This document shows, piece by piece, positions 49,242 through 57,856 of a stretch of 64,000 nucleotides of DNA. The translations under genes were made by a program, and so were the position numbers. Origin of the DNA: Streptomyces sp. XY006 (GTDB lineage: Bacteria; Actinomycetota; Actinomycetes; Streptomycetales; Streptomycetaceae). Each line of letters begins with the position of its first letter. The first letter of the stretch is position 1. Below the pieces are notes generated by a model. That model saw only the letters and a program-made list of their open reading frames with translations, had not been told where the DNA came from and ran no database searches. The stretch covers positions 1-64,000 of the forward strand of contig NZ_NOKT01000010.1 of the NCBI RefSeq assembly GCF_002237655.1. The letters run 5' to 3'.

Positions 49242-49961
49242 ATGCTTGTCGCCGCCGCTGTCTGTCCCTGCCCGCCCCTGCTGATTCCCGAGGTCGCCGC
49301 GGGTGCCGCCCCGGAGCTGGACGCCGCGCGAGCCGCCTGCACGGACGCGCTGGGCGTGCTCGCCGCAGCCCGTCCCGACCGGCTGGTGGTCGTCGGGCCG
49401 GTGGACGTCCCCGGGCCCGAGAGGTACCCGGAGGGCAGCCGGGGGTCGTTCCGGGGCTTCGGTGTCGATCTCGACGTACGGCTCGGACGGGCCAGGGCTG
49501 GCGACGCGGGCCCGGAACGGCGGCTGCCGTACGGGCTCGCGGTGGCCGCCTGGCTGCTGGAGCGGACCGGGTGGTCCGACGCCCCGGTCGAGGGGGTCGG
49601 CGTGGGGGAGCGGCTCACGCCGGGGGACTGCGCCCGGGTCGGACGAGACCTCGCCGCCGGTGCCGAGCGGGTCGCGCTGCTGGTGATGGGCGACGCCAGC
49701 GCGTGCCGGACGCTCAAGGCCCCGGGCTACCTCGACGAGCGGGCGGCCCCCTTCGACGCCGAGGTGGGGCGCGCGCTCGGCACGGCGGACCTTCCGGCCC
49801 TCCTCGCGCTGGACGTCGGCCTCGCCCGCGAGCTGAAGGTGTCCGGCCGGGCCCCCTGGCAGGTCCTTGCGGGCGCGGCCGAGGGCGCGGACCTCGGGGG
49901 ATCACTGCTGTTCGAGGACGCGCCGTACGGGGTGGGGTACGCCGTCGCCACCTGGTCGTAG
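49242..49961 (+). CDS. Class III extradiol dioxygenase-like protein
   Basis: The 239-residue protein belongs to the LigB-fold group found next to miaA in many actinobacteria (the Rv2728c-like family). Features are the N-terminal AAAVCPCPPLLIPEVA, an RLVVVGPVDVPG strand and VALLVMGDASACRT in the position of the LigB core. The usual catalytic histidines of extradiol dioxygenases are not evident, so it may not be a ring-cleavage enzyme. The ATG is 7 bases after TACCCT, so a leaderless transcript is likely. Function unknown. Confidence 0.78.
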   Translation: MLVAAAVCPCPPLLIPEVAAGAAPELDAARAACTDALGVLAAARPDRLVVVGPVDVPGPERYPEGSRGSFRGFGVDLDVRLGRARAGDAGPERRLPYGLAVAAWLLERTGWSDAPVEGVGVGERLTPGDCARVGRDLAAGAERVALLVMGDASACRTLKAPGYLDERAAPFDAEVGRALGTADLPALLALDVGLARELKVSGRAPWQVLAGAAEGADLGGSLLFEDAPYGVGYAVATWS

Positions 49962-50047
49962 CCCGCGTCGCCGCGGAAGCGCGAGGTGCGCGACGGCGCG
50001 CGGGGACGCGCGGGGACGCGCTGCCGGTCCGCGGCGGGTGCGGGAAA

Positions 50048-50088
50048 CGCCGGACGGCCGGGAGCTCCTGCTCCACGGCCGTCCGGCG
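50048..50088. terminator. Bidirectional hairpin between convergent genes
   Basis: A perfect 12-bp stem (50048-50059 with 50077-50088) closes a 17-base loop. It lies between the extradiol-like gene and the convergent antitoxin-like gene and can serve both. Confidence 0.75.
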
Positions 50089-50117
50089 ATGTGCCCTTTC
50101 GGTGTGCCGGTGCCAGG

Positions 50118-50528
50118 TCAGGAGACCGGCGGTGGTGCGTTGTCCGGCGGTGTGCCGCCGGCCGCGTCGCGCGGCGGTGCCGTACGGTCCGCGTCCGCCG
50201 GAGGAGTCGCCCCGCCCTGAGGCGCGGTCGCCGCACCCCGAGGCGGAGTCGCCCCACCCTGGGACGGGGTGGCCGCGTCCGGCGTCGGTGTCGCGCCGCC
50301 CGTGTGCGGTCCGCCGTCGTCCTTGTGCGCGAGTCGGCCCATGGCGCCCTTGGCCTTGCCCGTGCCCGAGTGGATCCTGTCGCTGTACTTGCCCTTGGTC
50401 CTCTTGTCGACGACCTGCGCGGCTCTGTCGAGACCGTGCTGGATCCTGTCCTCGTGCCGCTGCGCGAGGTGCGAGACCTTGCCCTTCGCGGGGCCCAGCT
50501 TGGCCTTCACGTTCTCCAGGAGACCCAT
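50118..50528 (-). CDS. Rv0909-family antitoxin-like protein
   Basis: The 136-residue protein begins with a basic helical segment (MGLLENVKAKLGPAKGKVSH, DRIQHGLDRAAQVVDKRTKG) matching the MT0933/Rv0909-type antitoxin family. From residue 75 it is a low-complexity tail with GGATPP-type repeats. No matching toxin is adjacent; its upstream neighbour 26 bp away on the same strand is a small acidic protein. Antitoxin function is therefore only a family-level suggestion. A ribosome-binding site GGGAAGGTGAG lies before the ATG. Confidence 0.75.
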   Translation of the reverse strand: MGLLENVKAKLGPAKGKVSHLAQRHEDRIQHGLDRAAQVVDKRTKGKYSDRIHSGTGKAKGAMGRLAHKDDGGPHTGGATPTPDAATPSQGGATPPRGAATAPQGGATPPADADRTAPPRDAAGGTPPDNAPPPVS

Positions 50529-50554
50529 GGCTCACCTTCCCTCGCGCGGGGCGG

Positions 50555-50821
50555 TCACGTACGGGCGCCCTCACCGGCCTCGTTGTCGGCCGCTTTGTCG
50601 GTGGACTGCTGCTTGGGGATGTCGACGCCTTCGCCCTCGGTGCTCTCGGCGGCCTCGGCCTTCGGCTCGGCGGTGTCCGCCGCTCCCTCGGCCGCCTTCG
50701 CCTCGGCGGTCGCCGTCTCCTCCTCCGTCTCGGACCCGGCCTGCGCCGCGTCGCTGCCGGCCTCGGCGGCAGGCGCCTCCGTGGCCTTGGACCGTCGGAG
50801 AATGCGTGCAAAAACGCCCAT
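50555..50821 (-). CDS. Small acidic Ala/Glu-rich protein
   Basis: The 88-residue protein starts MGVFARILRRSKATEAP (basic, amphipathic) and then becomes highly acidic and Ala/Glu/Thr-rich, probably disordered or coiled. I recognise no domain. ATG 50821 follows GGAG by 8 bases; the longer upstream frame to 51016 is not supported. It precedes the antitoxin-like gene with a 26-bp gap, so the two are probably an operon, divergent from miaA. Confidence 0.65.
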   Translation of the reverse strand: MGVFARILRRSKATEAPAAEAGSDAAQAGSETEEETATAEAKAAEGAADTAEPKAEAAESTEGEGVDIPKQQSTDKAADNEAGEGART

Positions 50822-51003
50822 ATCCACTCCATACGTTACTCGTGCGGGCGAAATCCCGCGTCGCCCGGTGCGTCCGTTTGCACGGCCCGGGCCACCGCCT
50901 CTGTGATCCGGCGGCAGGAACCTCGCAACGGGCAACGACCCCGGGGCCGTGGCGTCACGTAACTCGTTCGAGAGCGGTGTGCGAGGTTTGCGAGACTGGG
51001 TCG

Positions 51004-51942
51004 GTGAGCAGCGCACCCCCCGCCCCCCGCGTCATCGCCGTCGTCGGTCCCACTGCGGCCGGAAAGTCCGATCTGGGCGTCTTCCTGGCCCAGCGGCTCG
51101 GCGGTGAGGTCGTCAACGCCGACTCCATGCAGCTCTACCGAGGGATGGACATCGGCACCGCCAAGCTGACGCCCGAGGAGCGCGGCGGAGTCCCGCACCA
51201 CCTCCTGGACATCTGGGACGTCACCGTCACGGCGTCCGTCGCCGAGTACCAGCGTCTGGCCCGTGCGCGCATCGACGCGCTGCTCGCCGAGGGCCGCTGG
51301 CCGATCCTGGTCGGGGGCTCGGGGCTGTACGTCCGAGGTGCCGTCGACAACCTGGAGTTCCCCGGTACCGACCCCGAGGTGCGCGCCCGTCTGGAGGAGG
51401 AACTCACCCTCCGCGGCTCGGGCGCACTGCACGCCCGCCTGGCCGCCGCCGACCCCGAGGCGGCCCGCGCCATCCTGCCGAGCAACGGACGCCGGGTCGT
51501 ACGGGCCCTTGAGGTCATCGAGATCACCGGCAAGCCCTTCACCGCCAACCTCCCCGGCCACGACTCGGTCTACGACACGCTCCAGATCGGCGTCGACGTG
51601 GCCCGCCCCGAGCTGGACGAGCGCATCGCGCGCCGGGTCGACCGGATGTGGGACGCCGGACTCGTGGACGAAGTGCGGGCGCTGGAGGCGCAGGGGTTGC
51701 GCGAAGGGCGTACGGCATCGCGCGCGCTCGGCTACCAGCAGGTCCTCGCGGCGCTCGCCGGGGAGTGCACCCTGGAGGAAGCGCGGTCCGAGACCGTGCG
51801 TGCCACCAAGCGCTTCGCGCGCCGTCAGGATTCATGGTTCAGGCGCGATCCGCGGGTGCACTGGTTGAGTGGGGCTGCGGCCGATCTCACAGAACTTCCG
51901 CAGCTCGCGCTGTCCTTGGTCGAACGACCGGTTACAGCCTGA
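51004..51942 (+). CDS. miaA: tRNA dimethylallyltransferase MiaA
   Basis: The 312-residue enzyme transfers a dimethylallyl group to N6 of A37 of tRNA, making the substrate of MiaB. P-loop GPTAAGKSDLG (about 15-25), NADSMQLYRGMDIGTAK and VGGSGLYVRG are intact, as is RRQDSWFRRD near the C-terminus. The GTG start begins VSSAPPAPRVIAVVG; the open frame upstream to 50269 overlaps the minus-strand genes and is rejected. No strong ribosome-binding site is visible; GAGACT upstream may indicate a leaderless transcript. Confidence 0.95.
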   Translation: MSSAPPAPRVIAVVGPTAAGKSDLGVFLAQRLGGEVVNADSMQLYRGMDIGTAKLTPEERGGVPHHLLDIWDVTVTASVAEYQRLARARIDALLAEGRWPILVGGSGLYVRGAVDNLEFPGTDPEVRARLEEELTLRGSGALHARLAAADPEAARAILPSNGRRVVRALEVIEITGKPFTANLPGHDSVYDTLQIGVDVARPELDERIARRVDRMWDAGLVDEVRALEAQGLREGRTASRALGYQQVLAALAGECTLEEARSETVRATKRFARRQDSWFRRDPRVHWLSGAAADLTELPQLALSLVERPVTA

Positions 51943-52044
51943 TCACGTCATGGCATCGGGACGCCCAGGCCGTCATCCGGTCCTTCGGCGGCGTGCCATC
52001 ATCGAGCTTCGATCGACCGAGTTGAGTCCTAGTTGGGAGGGCGC

Positions 52045-52584
52045 GTGGCGATGGAGGCCGGCCCTCGCGACACCGCACAAGGCACCGATCACATCACCGC
52101 GGAGCGGGATGGGCAGGAGCACGAGCGGGACGTGCCGGAGCACGAGGACGGACCGGAGCAGGACACGGACCGCCTCAGCTCCGACGGCCCCGACGAGACG
52201 CCGAGCGTGACGGACGACGGCCCCGAGCCCGACGAGATGTTCGCGGACGAGGTCGAGGTGGAGCTGCGCCCGCAGCGCCGGCTGCGCATCTGGCAGCTCG
52301 CCCCGATCGTCGGACTCGCGGCCCTCGGCTCCCTGATGTTCGCCTTCCCGCTCGCCTTCGACTTCGGCGACAGCGGGGCCGTCATCGCCATGCTCGGCCT
52401 GCTGATCTGCTCCTGCGCGGCCGGCTGGGGCATGATGGCCGCCCGCCGCGTCGGATACACCTGGCCCGGCCTCCCGGCCAAGGGCTCCGGCCGCAGAGCG
52501 GACTGGCGGGTCGTCCTCGGGTACGCGGTGATGGTGGCCGCGGTGGTCGTCCTGGCCGTGTGGCGGGTGGCCCGGCTCCGCTGA
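52045..52584 (+). CDS. Membrane protein with acidic N-terminus
   Basis: The 179-residue protein has a hydrophilic acidic N-terminal half (about 1-75, rich in Asp/Glu/Pro). It then has three membrane helices (about 85-108, 113-133, 153-172) and ends in basic residues. No family is recognised; the position between miaA and dapF is conserved in Streptomyces by my recollection. GTG 52045 lies 4 bases after GGGAGG; ATG 52051 is an alternative at 10 bases. Confidence 0.75.
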   Translation: MAMEAGPRDTAQGTDHITAERDGQEHERDVPEHEDGPEQDTDRLSSDGPDETPSVTDDGPEPDEMFADEVEVELRPQRRLRIWQLAPIVGLAALGSLMFAFPLAFDFGDSGAVIAMLGLLICSCAAGWGMMAARRVGYTWPGLPAKGSGRRADWRVVLGYAVMVAAVVVLAVWRVARLR

Positions 52585-52630
52585 AGCCGCGCGCGGGCCG
52601 TCCCCGCGCAGCGCGCCGTACGATCGGGGC

Positions 52631-53503
52631 ATGAGCACGCCGATCGCCTTCCTCAAGGGCCACGGGACCGAGAACGACTTCGTGATCGTCCCGGACCCCG
52701 AGAACACCATCGACCTGCCCCCGGCTGCCGTCGCCGCCCTGTGCGACCGCCGCGCGGGCATCGGCGGTGACGGACTGCTGCACGTCGTGCGGTCCGCCGC
52801 GCATCCCGAGGCCAGGAGCATGGCGGCCGAGGCGGAGTGGTTCATGGACTACCGCAACGGCGACGGTTCGGTCGCGGAGATGTGCGGCAACGGCGTGCGG
52901 GTCTTCGCGCGCTACCTCCAGCGCGCCGGGCACGTCACCGAGGGGGACCTCGCGGTCGCCACCCGCGGAGGCGTGAAGACCGTGCACATCGCCAAGGACG
53001 GCGACATCACCGTCGGCATGGGCAAGGCGCTGCTCCCCGAGGACGGCGTCACCGTGAGCGTCGGCGAGCGCAGCTGGCCCGCGCGGAACGTGAACATGGG
53101 CAACCCGCACGCCGTCGCCTTCGTCGAGGACCTGGCGCACGCCGGCGACCTGTACGCCCCGCCGCCCTTCAGCCCGGCCTCCGTCTACCCGGACGGGGTC
53201 AACGTCGAGTTCGTCGTCGACCGCGGCCCCCGGCACGTCGCGCTGCGCGTGCACGAGCGCGGCTCCGGCGAGACCCGCTCGTGCGGCACGGGCGCGTGCG
53301 CGGTCGCCGTGGCCGCCGCCCGCCGCGACGGCGCCGACCCCGCCACCACCGGAACGCCGGTGACCTACACCGTGGACGTCCCCGGCGGCACCCTCGTGAT
53401 CACCGAGCGGCCCGACGGCGAGATCGAGATGACCGGCCCGGCCGTGATCGTGGCCGAGGGCGAGATCGACGCGGACTGGCTGCAGGCCGTTCCGCGGGGC
53501 TGA
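52631..53503 (+). CDS. dapF: Diaminopimelate epimerase
   Basis: The 290-residue cofactor-independent epimerase converts LL- to meso-diaminopimelate for lysine and peptidoglycan. Both catalytic cysteines are present, in EMCGNGVRVFARY (about 83-95) and ETRSCGTGACAVAVA (about 216-230). KGHGTENDFV starts the protein. The ATG lies 6 bases after TACGAT (52619-52624), a leaderless arrangement. Streptomyces cell wall uses LL-DAP, so the meso form made here is chiefly for lysine. Confidence 0.96.
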   Translation: MSTPIAFLKGHGTENDFVIVPDPENTIDLPPAAVAALCDRRAGIGGDGLLHVVRSAAHPEARSMAAEAEWFMDYRNGDGSVAEMCGNGVRVFARYLQRAGHVTEGDLAVATRGGVKTVHIAKDGDITVGMGKALLPEDGVTVSVGERSWPARNVNMGNPHAVAFVEDLAHAGDLYAPPPFSPASVYPDGVNVEFVVDRGPRHVALRVHERGSGETRSCGTGACAVAVAAARRDGADPATTGTPVTYTVDVPGGTLVITERPDGEIEMTGPAVIVAEGEIDADWLQAVPRG

Positions 53504-53781
53504 GCCGGCACCGCCGTCCTGGCGACCTCGACCCGAAACCGGCGTACGGAACCGGCCAGTTGGCGGGAACACGACCACTCTGGTCAGCCTGCATGAGGGT
53601 ACAAACCTCACATTCGTCCCTCGAATGGGTGATCAGTTTCACGCTCGGCGAGAGGCGGTCAGCCACGCGTGGTGGGCTCGATAGCATCAAGCACCGGCCC
53701 GGACGGGGGACCGAAGCCGCCCCCTGAGCCGTGTCCGCCCTGGGGCACCCCGTCCGCCGGTTGACGCAGCCGGAGGTGCCC

Positions 53782-56079
53782 ATGAGTGCGGAGGCCACGA
53801 ATCCCGTGACCCCAGGCCCGATGCCGGGCGCGGCGTCGGGGCCGGTGACACCGACCGCGCCGCGCAGAAAGACCCGCCCCCGGATCGACCTGCGCCGCCT
53901 CGGCAGAGCCGCGCTGCTCGGACCCGCCGCCCGCGACCGGCTGCCCGACGCCATCAGCCACGTCGTCGAGGCCCACCGCGCCCACCACCCCGAGGCCGAC
54001 CTCGATCCCCTGCGCCGCGCCTACGTCCTGGCCGAGTCCTCGCACCGCGGCCAGATGCGCAAGAGCGGCGAGCCGTACATCACGCACCCGCTGGCCGTGA
54101 CCCTGATCCTCGCCGAACTCGGCGCGGAGACCACCACGTTGACCGCCTCGCTGCTCCACGACACCGTCGAGGACACGGATGTGACGCTCGACCAGGTGGG
54201 TGAGCAGTTCGGCGAGGAGGTCCGCTACCTCGTCGACGGCGTCACCAAGCTGGAGAAGGTCGACTACGGCGCCGCCGCCGAGCCCGAGACCTTCCGCAAG
54301 ATGCTCGTCGCCACCGGCAACGACGTCCGCGTCATGTCGATCAAACTCGCCGACCGGCTGCACAACATGCGCACCCTCGGCGTCATGCGTCCCGAGAAAC
54401 AGGAGCGCATCGCGAAGGTGACACGTGACGTGCTCATCCCGCTCGCCGAACGGCTCGGCGTCCAGGCGCTCAAGACCGAACTCGAGGACCTGGTCTTCGC
54501 GATCCTGCACCCCGAGGAGTACGCGCACACCAGGGAACTGATCGTCCGCAACGCCGACCGTGCCGACGACCCGCTCGCCGAGGTCGCCGACGAGGTGCGC
54601 TCGGTGCTGCGCGAGGCGGGCATCCCGGCCGAAGTCCTCATCCGCCCCCGCCACTTCGTCTCCGTGCACCGCGTCTCCCGCAAACGCGGCCGGCTGCGCG
54701 GCTCCGACTTCGGCCGCCTGCTGGTCCTGGTGGGCGAGGACGCCGACTGTTACGGCGTCCTCGGCGAACTGCACACCTGTATGACCCCGGTGGTCTCGGA
54801 GTTCAAGGACTTCATCGCCGTACCGAAGTTCAACCTGTACCAGTCGCTGCACACGGCCGTCGCCCGTGCGGACGGCCAGGTCGTCGAAGTCCTCATCCGC
54901 ACCCACCAGATGCACAAGGTCGCCGAGGCGGGGGTCGTCGCCCTCGGCAACCCGTACGCCCCCGCCCCCGACGACCCGGCCGACGGCGAGCGTGTCGATC
55001 CCACCCGCCCCGGCTGGCTCTCCCGGCTCCTCGACTGGCAGGAGGCCGCGCCCGATCCCGACCACTTCTGGTCGACCCTGCGCGAGGACCTCGCCCAGGA
55101 CCGCGAGATCACCGTCTTCCGGCCCGACGGCGGCACACTCGGGCTGCCCGAGGGGGCGACCTGCGTGGACGCCGCGTACGCGCAGTACGGCGAGGACGCG
55201 CACGCCTGCATCGGCGCCCGGGTCAACGGCCGGCTGGCGACGCTGTCCACCGTGCTGAGGGACGGCGACACCGTCCAGCTCCTCATGGGCCAGGACCCGG
55301 CCTCCGAGCCCTCCCGGGAGTGGCTGGAGCACGCGCACACGCCCGCGGCCCGGATCGCCATCCAGCGCTGGCTGGCCGCCCATCCGGCGCAGGCCGAGGC
55401 CCAGGAGCACGAGGCCCGCACCACCGGGACGGACCGGCCCTCCGGCGGCGGCGACCGGTCCGACCGGGTCTCCGGGACCGACCGGTTCTCTAGGGCCGAC
55501 CGGTTCTCCGGGACCGAACAGCCCTCCGGGACCGAACGGCCCTCGGGTGACCGTACGGCCACGCCCCGGCCCGGCTCGGATGCGCCGGCGGCCTCCGCCC
55601 CCGAGCAGCCCGGCGCCCGCCCCGCCGGCGGCGACGTCCTCGCGGACCGGCCGGGCGCGACCGTACGGCTCGCCCGGTGCTGCACGCCCGTACCGCCCGA
55701 CGAGATCACCGGTTTCGCCGTACGCGGGGGAGCGGTCACGGTGCACCGGGTGCAGTGCCCGGCGGTGGCGCGCATGAAGGACGGGGGGCGTGAGGACGTC
55801 GGCGTGCGCTGGGGCGAGGCCACCGAGTGCCGGGTCACCCTGGTCGCCGAATCGTTCGTCCGTCCCCATCTGCTCGCCGACCTCACCGAGGCCATGGCCC
55901 TGGAAGGCGCCGAGATCGTCTCCGCGACCGTCGAACCCCCGACCCAGCAGCAGGTGCGGCACACCTACACCGTGCAGCTCCCGGACGCGGCCCACCTGCC
56001 CGCCCTGATGCGCGCCATGCGGAACGTGGCCGGGGTGTACGACGTGAGCCGCGCGCAGCCGCAGACGCAGGGCACCTGA
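53782..56079 (+). CDS. rshA: RelA/SpoT homologue RshA ((p)ppGpp hydrolase/synthetase-like)
   Basis: The 765-residue protein has an HD hydrolase domain (about 75-230; HRGQMRKSGEPYITHP, LLHDTVEDTD, KLADRLHNMRT). A synthetase-like domain (about 280-400; CYGVLGELHTCMTP, FKDFIAVPKFNLYQSLHT, EVLIRTHQMH) and TGS (about 440-510) follow. Then comes a Gly/Thr/Arg/Ser-repeat linker (about 545-620), a Zn-finger-like segment (ARCCTPVPPDEI) and an ACT domain. The synthetase segment departs from the RelA consensus at the DL-x-x-R strand and at EVQIRT. In S. coelicolor RshA is the second Rsh protein beside RelA. ATG 53782 follows GGAGGT at 4 bases. Confidence 0.93.
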   Translation: MSAEATNPVTPGPMPGAASGPVTPTAPRRKTRPRIDLRRLGRAALLGPAARDRLPDAISHVVEAHRAHHPEADLDPLRRAYVLAESSHRGQMRKSGEPYITHPLAVTLILAELGAETTTLTASLLHDTVEDTDVTLDQVGEQFGEEVRYLVDGVTKLEKVDYGAAAEPETFRKMLVATGNDVRVMSIKLADRLHNMRTLGVMRPEKQERIAKVTRDVLIPLAERLGVQALKTELEDLVFAILHPEEYAHTRELIVRNADRADDPLAEVADEVRSVLREAGIPAEVLIRPRHFVSVHRVSRKRGRLRGSDFGRLLVLVGEDADCYGVLGELHTCMTPVVSEFKDFIAVPKFNLYQSLHTAVARADGQVVEVLIRTHQMHKVAEAGVVALGNPYAPAPDDPADGERVDPTRPGWLSRLLDWQEAAPDPDHFWSTLREDLAQDREITVFRPDGGTLGLPEGATCVDAAYAQYGEDAHACIGARVNGRLATLSTVLRDGDTVQLLMGQDPASEPSREWLEHAHTPAARIAIQRWLAAHPAQAEAQEHEARTTGTDRPSGGGDRSDRVSGTDRFSRADRFSGTEQPSGTERPSGDRTATPRPGSDAPAASAPEQPGARPAGGDVLADRPGATVRLARCCTPVPPDEITGFAVRGGAVTVHRVQCPAVARMKDGGREDVGVRWGEATECRVTLVAESFVRPHLLADLTEAMALEGAEIVSATVEPPTQQQVRHTYTVQLPDAAHLPALMRAMRNVAGVYDVSRAQPQTQGT

Positions 56080-56171
56080 GGCGGCAGGCGGCGCAGGCCC
56101 CGGTCCCCGGTTCGGGTGGGCCGGACGCGCGTCTGCCGTGCCGCGCCCGCGCGCGCTGATAGCCGTGAGGC

Positions 56172-57695
56172 ATGCCCCTCACGCCCGCTTCCCCCACCCG
56201 CCGGCGGACGTCCGCCGCCCTGCTCGCCTCGGCCGTCTCCGTGTGCCTCGTCGCCGCGAGCGCCCCCGCCGTCCCGCTCGGCGTCGGCGACCGCCTCTTC
56301 CCGCACCTGGGCAACCCCGGCTACGACGTCGCCTCGTACGACCTGTCCTTCACCTACCCCGGCACCAACAGCGAGCCGCTGCGGGCCGTCACCACCATCG
56401 ACGCCTGGGCCACCGCGGACCTGGACCGGATCAACCTCGACTTCGCGCACGGCAAGGTCGACTCGGTCGAGGTCGACGGCGACCCCGCGAAATTCCGCAC
56501 CGCCGGCGAGGACCTGGTGATCACGCCCGAGGACGCGGTGTCGGACGACACGTGGATGCGCATCACCGTGCGCCACACCAGCGACCCCGTGCCCGCCGAG
56601 GGGCGCGAGGGCGGCTGGGTGCGCACCGGGGACGGCCTCGCCATGGCCAACCAGGCCGACGCCGCGCACCTGGTCTTCCCGTGCAACGACCACCCCTCCG
56701 ACAAGGCCATGTTCACCATCCGGGTCACCGCGCCCGACGGCCACACGGCCGTGGCCAACGGTCTGCCCGCCGGTGTCGAGCGGGCCGGAGGGCAGACCAC
56801 GTGGACGTACCGCACCCGGCACCCCATGGCCACCGAGCTCACCCAGGTGTCCATCGGCCGCTCCACGGTGCTGCACCGCACCGGCCCGCACGGCCTGCCC
56901 GTACGGGACGTCGTCCCCACCCGGTACCGCGAGGCGCTGGAGCCCTGGCTGGAGAAGACACCCGCGCAGATCGCCTGGATGGAGAACAAGGTCGGCCGCT
57001 ACCCCTTCGAGACCTACGGCGTCCTCGCGGCCGACGCCTCCACCGGCTTCGAACTGGAGACCCAGACGCTCTCCCTCTTCGAGCGGGAGCTGTTCACCGA
57101 GCCCGTCTACCCCGCCTGGTACGTCGAGTCGATCATGGTGCACGAGCTGGCGCACCAGTGGTTCGGCGACAGCGTCACCCCCCGCACCTGGTCCGACCTG
57201 TGGCTCAACGAGGGACACGCCACCTGGTACGAGGCGCTCTACGCCGAGGAACAGGCCGGAAAGCCCATGCGGGACCGGATGAAGCTCGCCTACGGCGCCT
57301 CCGACCGCTGGCGCGCCGCCGGCGGACCGCCCGCCGCGCCCAAGGCACCCGAGCCCGGCCACAAGACCGACATCTTCCGGCCCAACGTCTACGACGGCGC
57401 CGCGCTCGTCCTGTACGCCCTGCGCCAGGAGATCGGCGGCCCGGCGTTCGAGCGCCTCCAGCGTGAATGGGTCGGCCGCCACCAGGACGGCACGGCCGGC
57501 ACGCAGGACTTCGTCCGGCTCGCCGCCGAGATCTCCGGCCGCGACCTGGACGGCTTCTTCCAGGGCTGGCTGTACGGCGAGAAGACCCCGCCGATGCCGG
57601 GGCATCCGGACTGGAAGCCGGAGGACCCCGGGAAGCCCGGGAACCCTGCGAAGCCCGTGGCGGCCGCCGTTTCCGGCGGGGGAGGCGCGCGATAA
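56172..57695 (+). CDS. Secreted M1 family metallopeptidase
   Basis: The 507-residue exported zinc peptidase has a signal peptide (about 1-35, basic start RRRTSAALLASAVSVCLVAA). The gluzincin site HELAHQWFG is near 319-327, with the third ligand in LWLNEGHATWYEA (about 338-350). The GxMEN exopeptidase motif of classical M1 aminopeptidases is replaced by GFELETQT, typical of the shorter secreted actinobacterial group. The C-terminus is Pro/Gly-rich. GAGG 5 bases before the ATG may be the ribosome-binding site. Substrate specificity is unknown. Confidence 0.9.
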   Translation: MPLTPASPTRRRTSAALLASAVSVCLVAASAPAVPLGVGDRLFPHLGNPGYDVASYDLSFTYPGTNSEPLRAVTTIDAWATADLDRINLDFAHGKVDSVEVDGDPAKFRTAGEDLVITPEDAVSDDTWMRITVRHTSDPVPAEGREGGWVRTGDGLAMANQADAAHLVFPCNDHPSDKAMFTIRVTAPDGHTAVANGLPAGVERAGGQTTWTYRTRHPMATELTQVSIGRSTVLHRTGPHGLPVRDVVPTRYREALEPWLEKTPAQIAWMENKVGRYPFETYGVLAADASTGFELETQTLSLFERELFTEPVYPAWYVESIMVHELAHQWFGDSVTPRTWSDLWLNEGHATWYEALYAEEQAGKPMRDRMKLAYGASDRWRAAGGPPAAPKAPEPGHKTDIFRPNVYDGAALVLYALRQEIGGPAFERLQREWVGRHQDGTAGTQDFVRLAAEISGRDLDGFFQGWLYGEKTPPMPGHPDWKPEDPGKPGNPAKPVAAAVSGGGGAR

Positions 57696-57856
57696 CACGG
57701 TGACGAGACGCCCCGTGCCGTGCGACCATCTTCAGGTCGGCGCGGCACGGCGCGGGACGCCGGGAATCTCCCGGAGTGCCCATGCGTTGTGCACGGTGAC
57801 GGACCAGCCCCGGCTCTCCGTCGCCGACATCGGTTTCCCACCTACGTAAGGATCCA

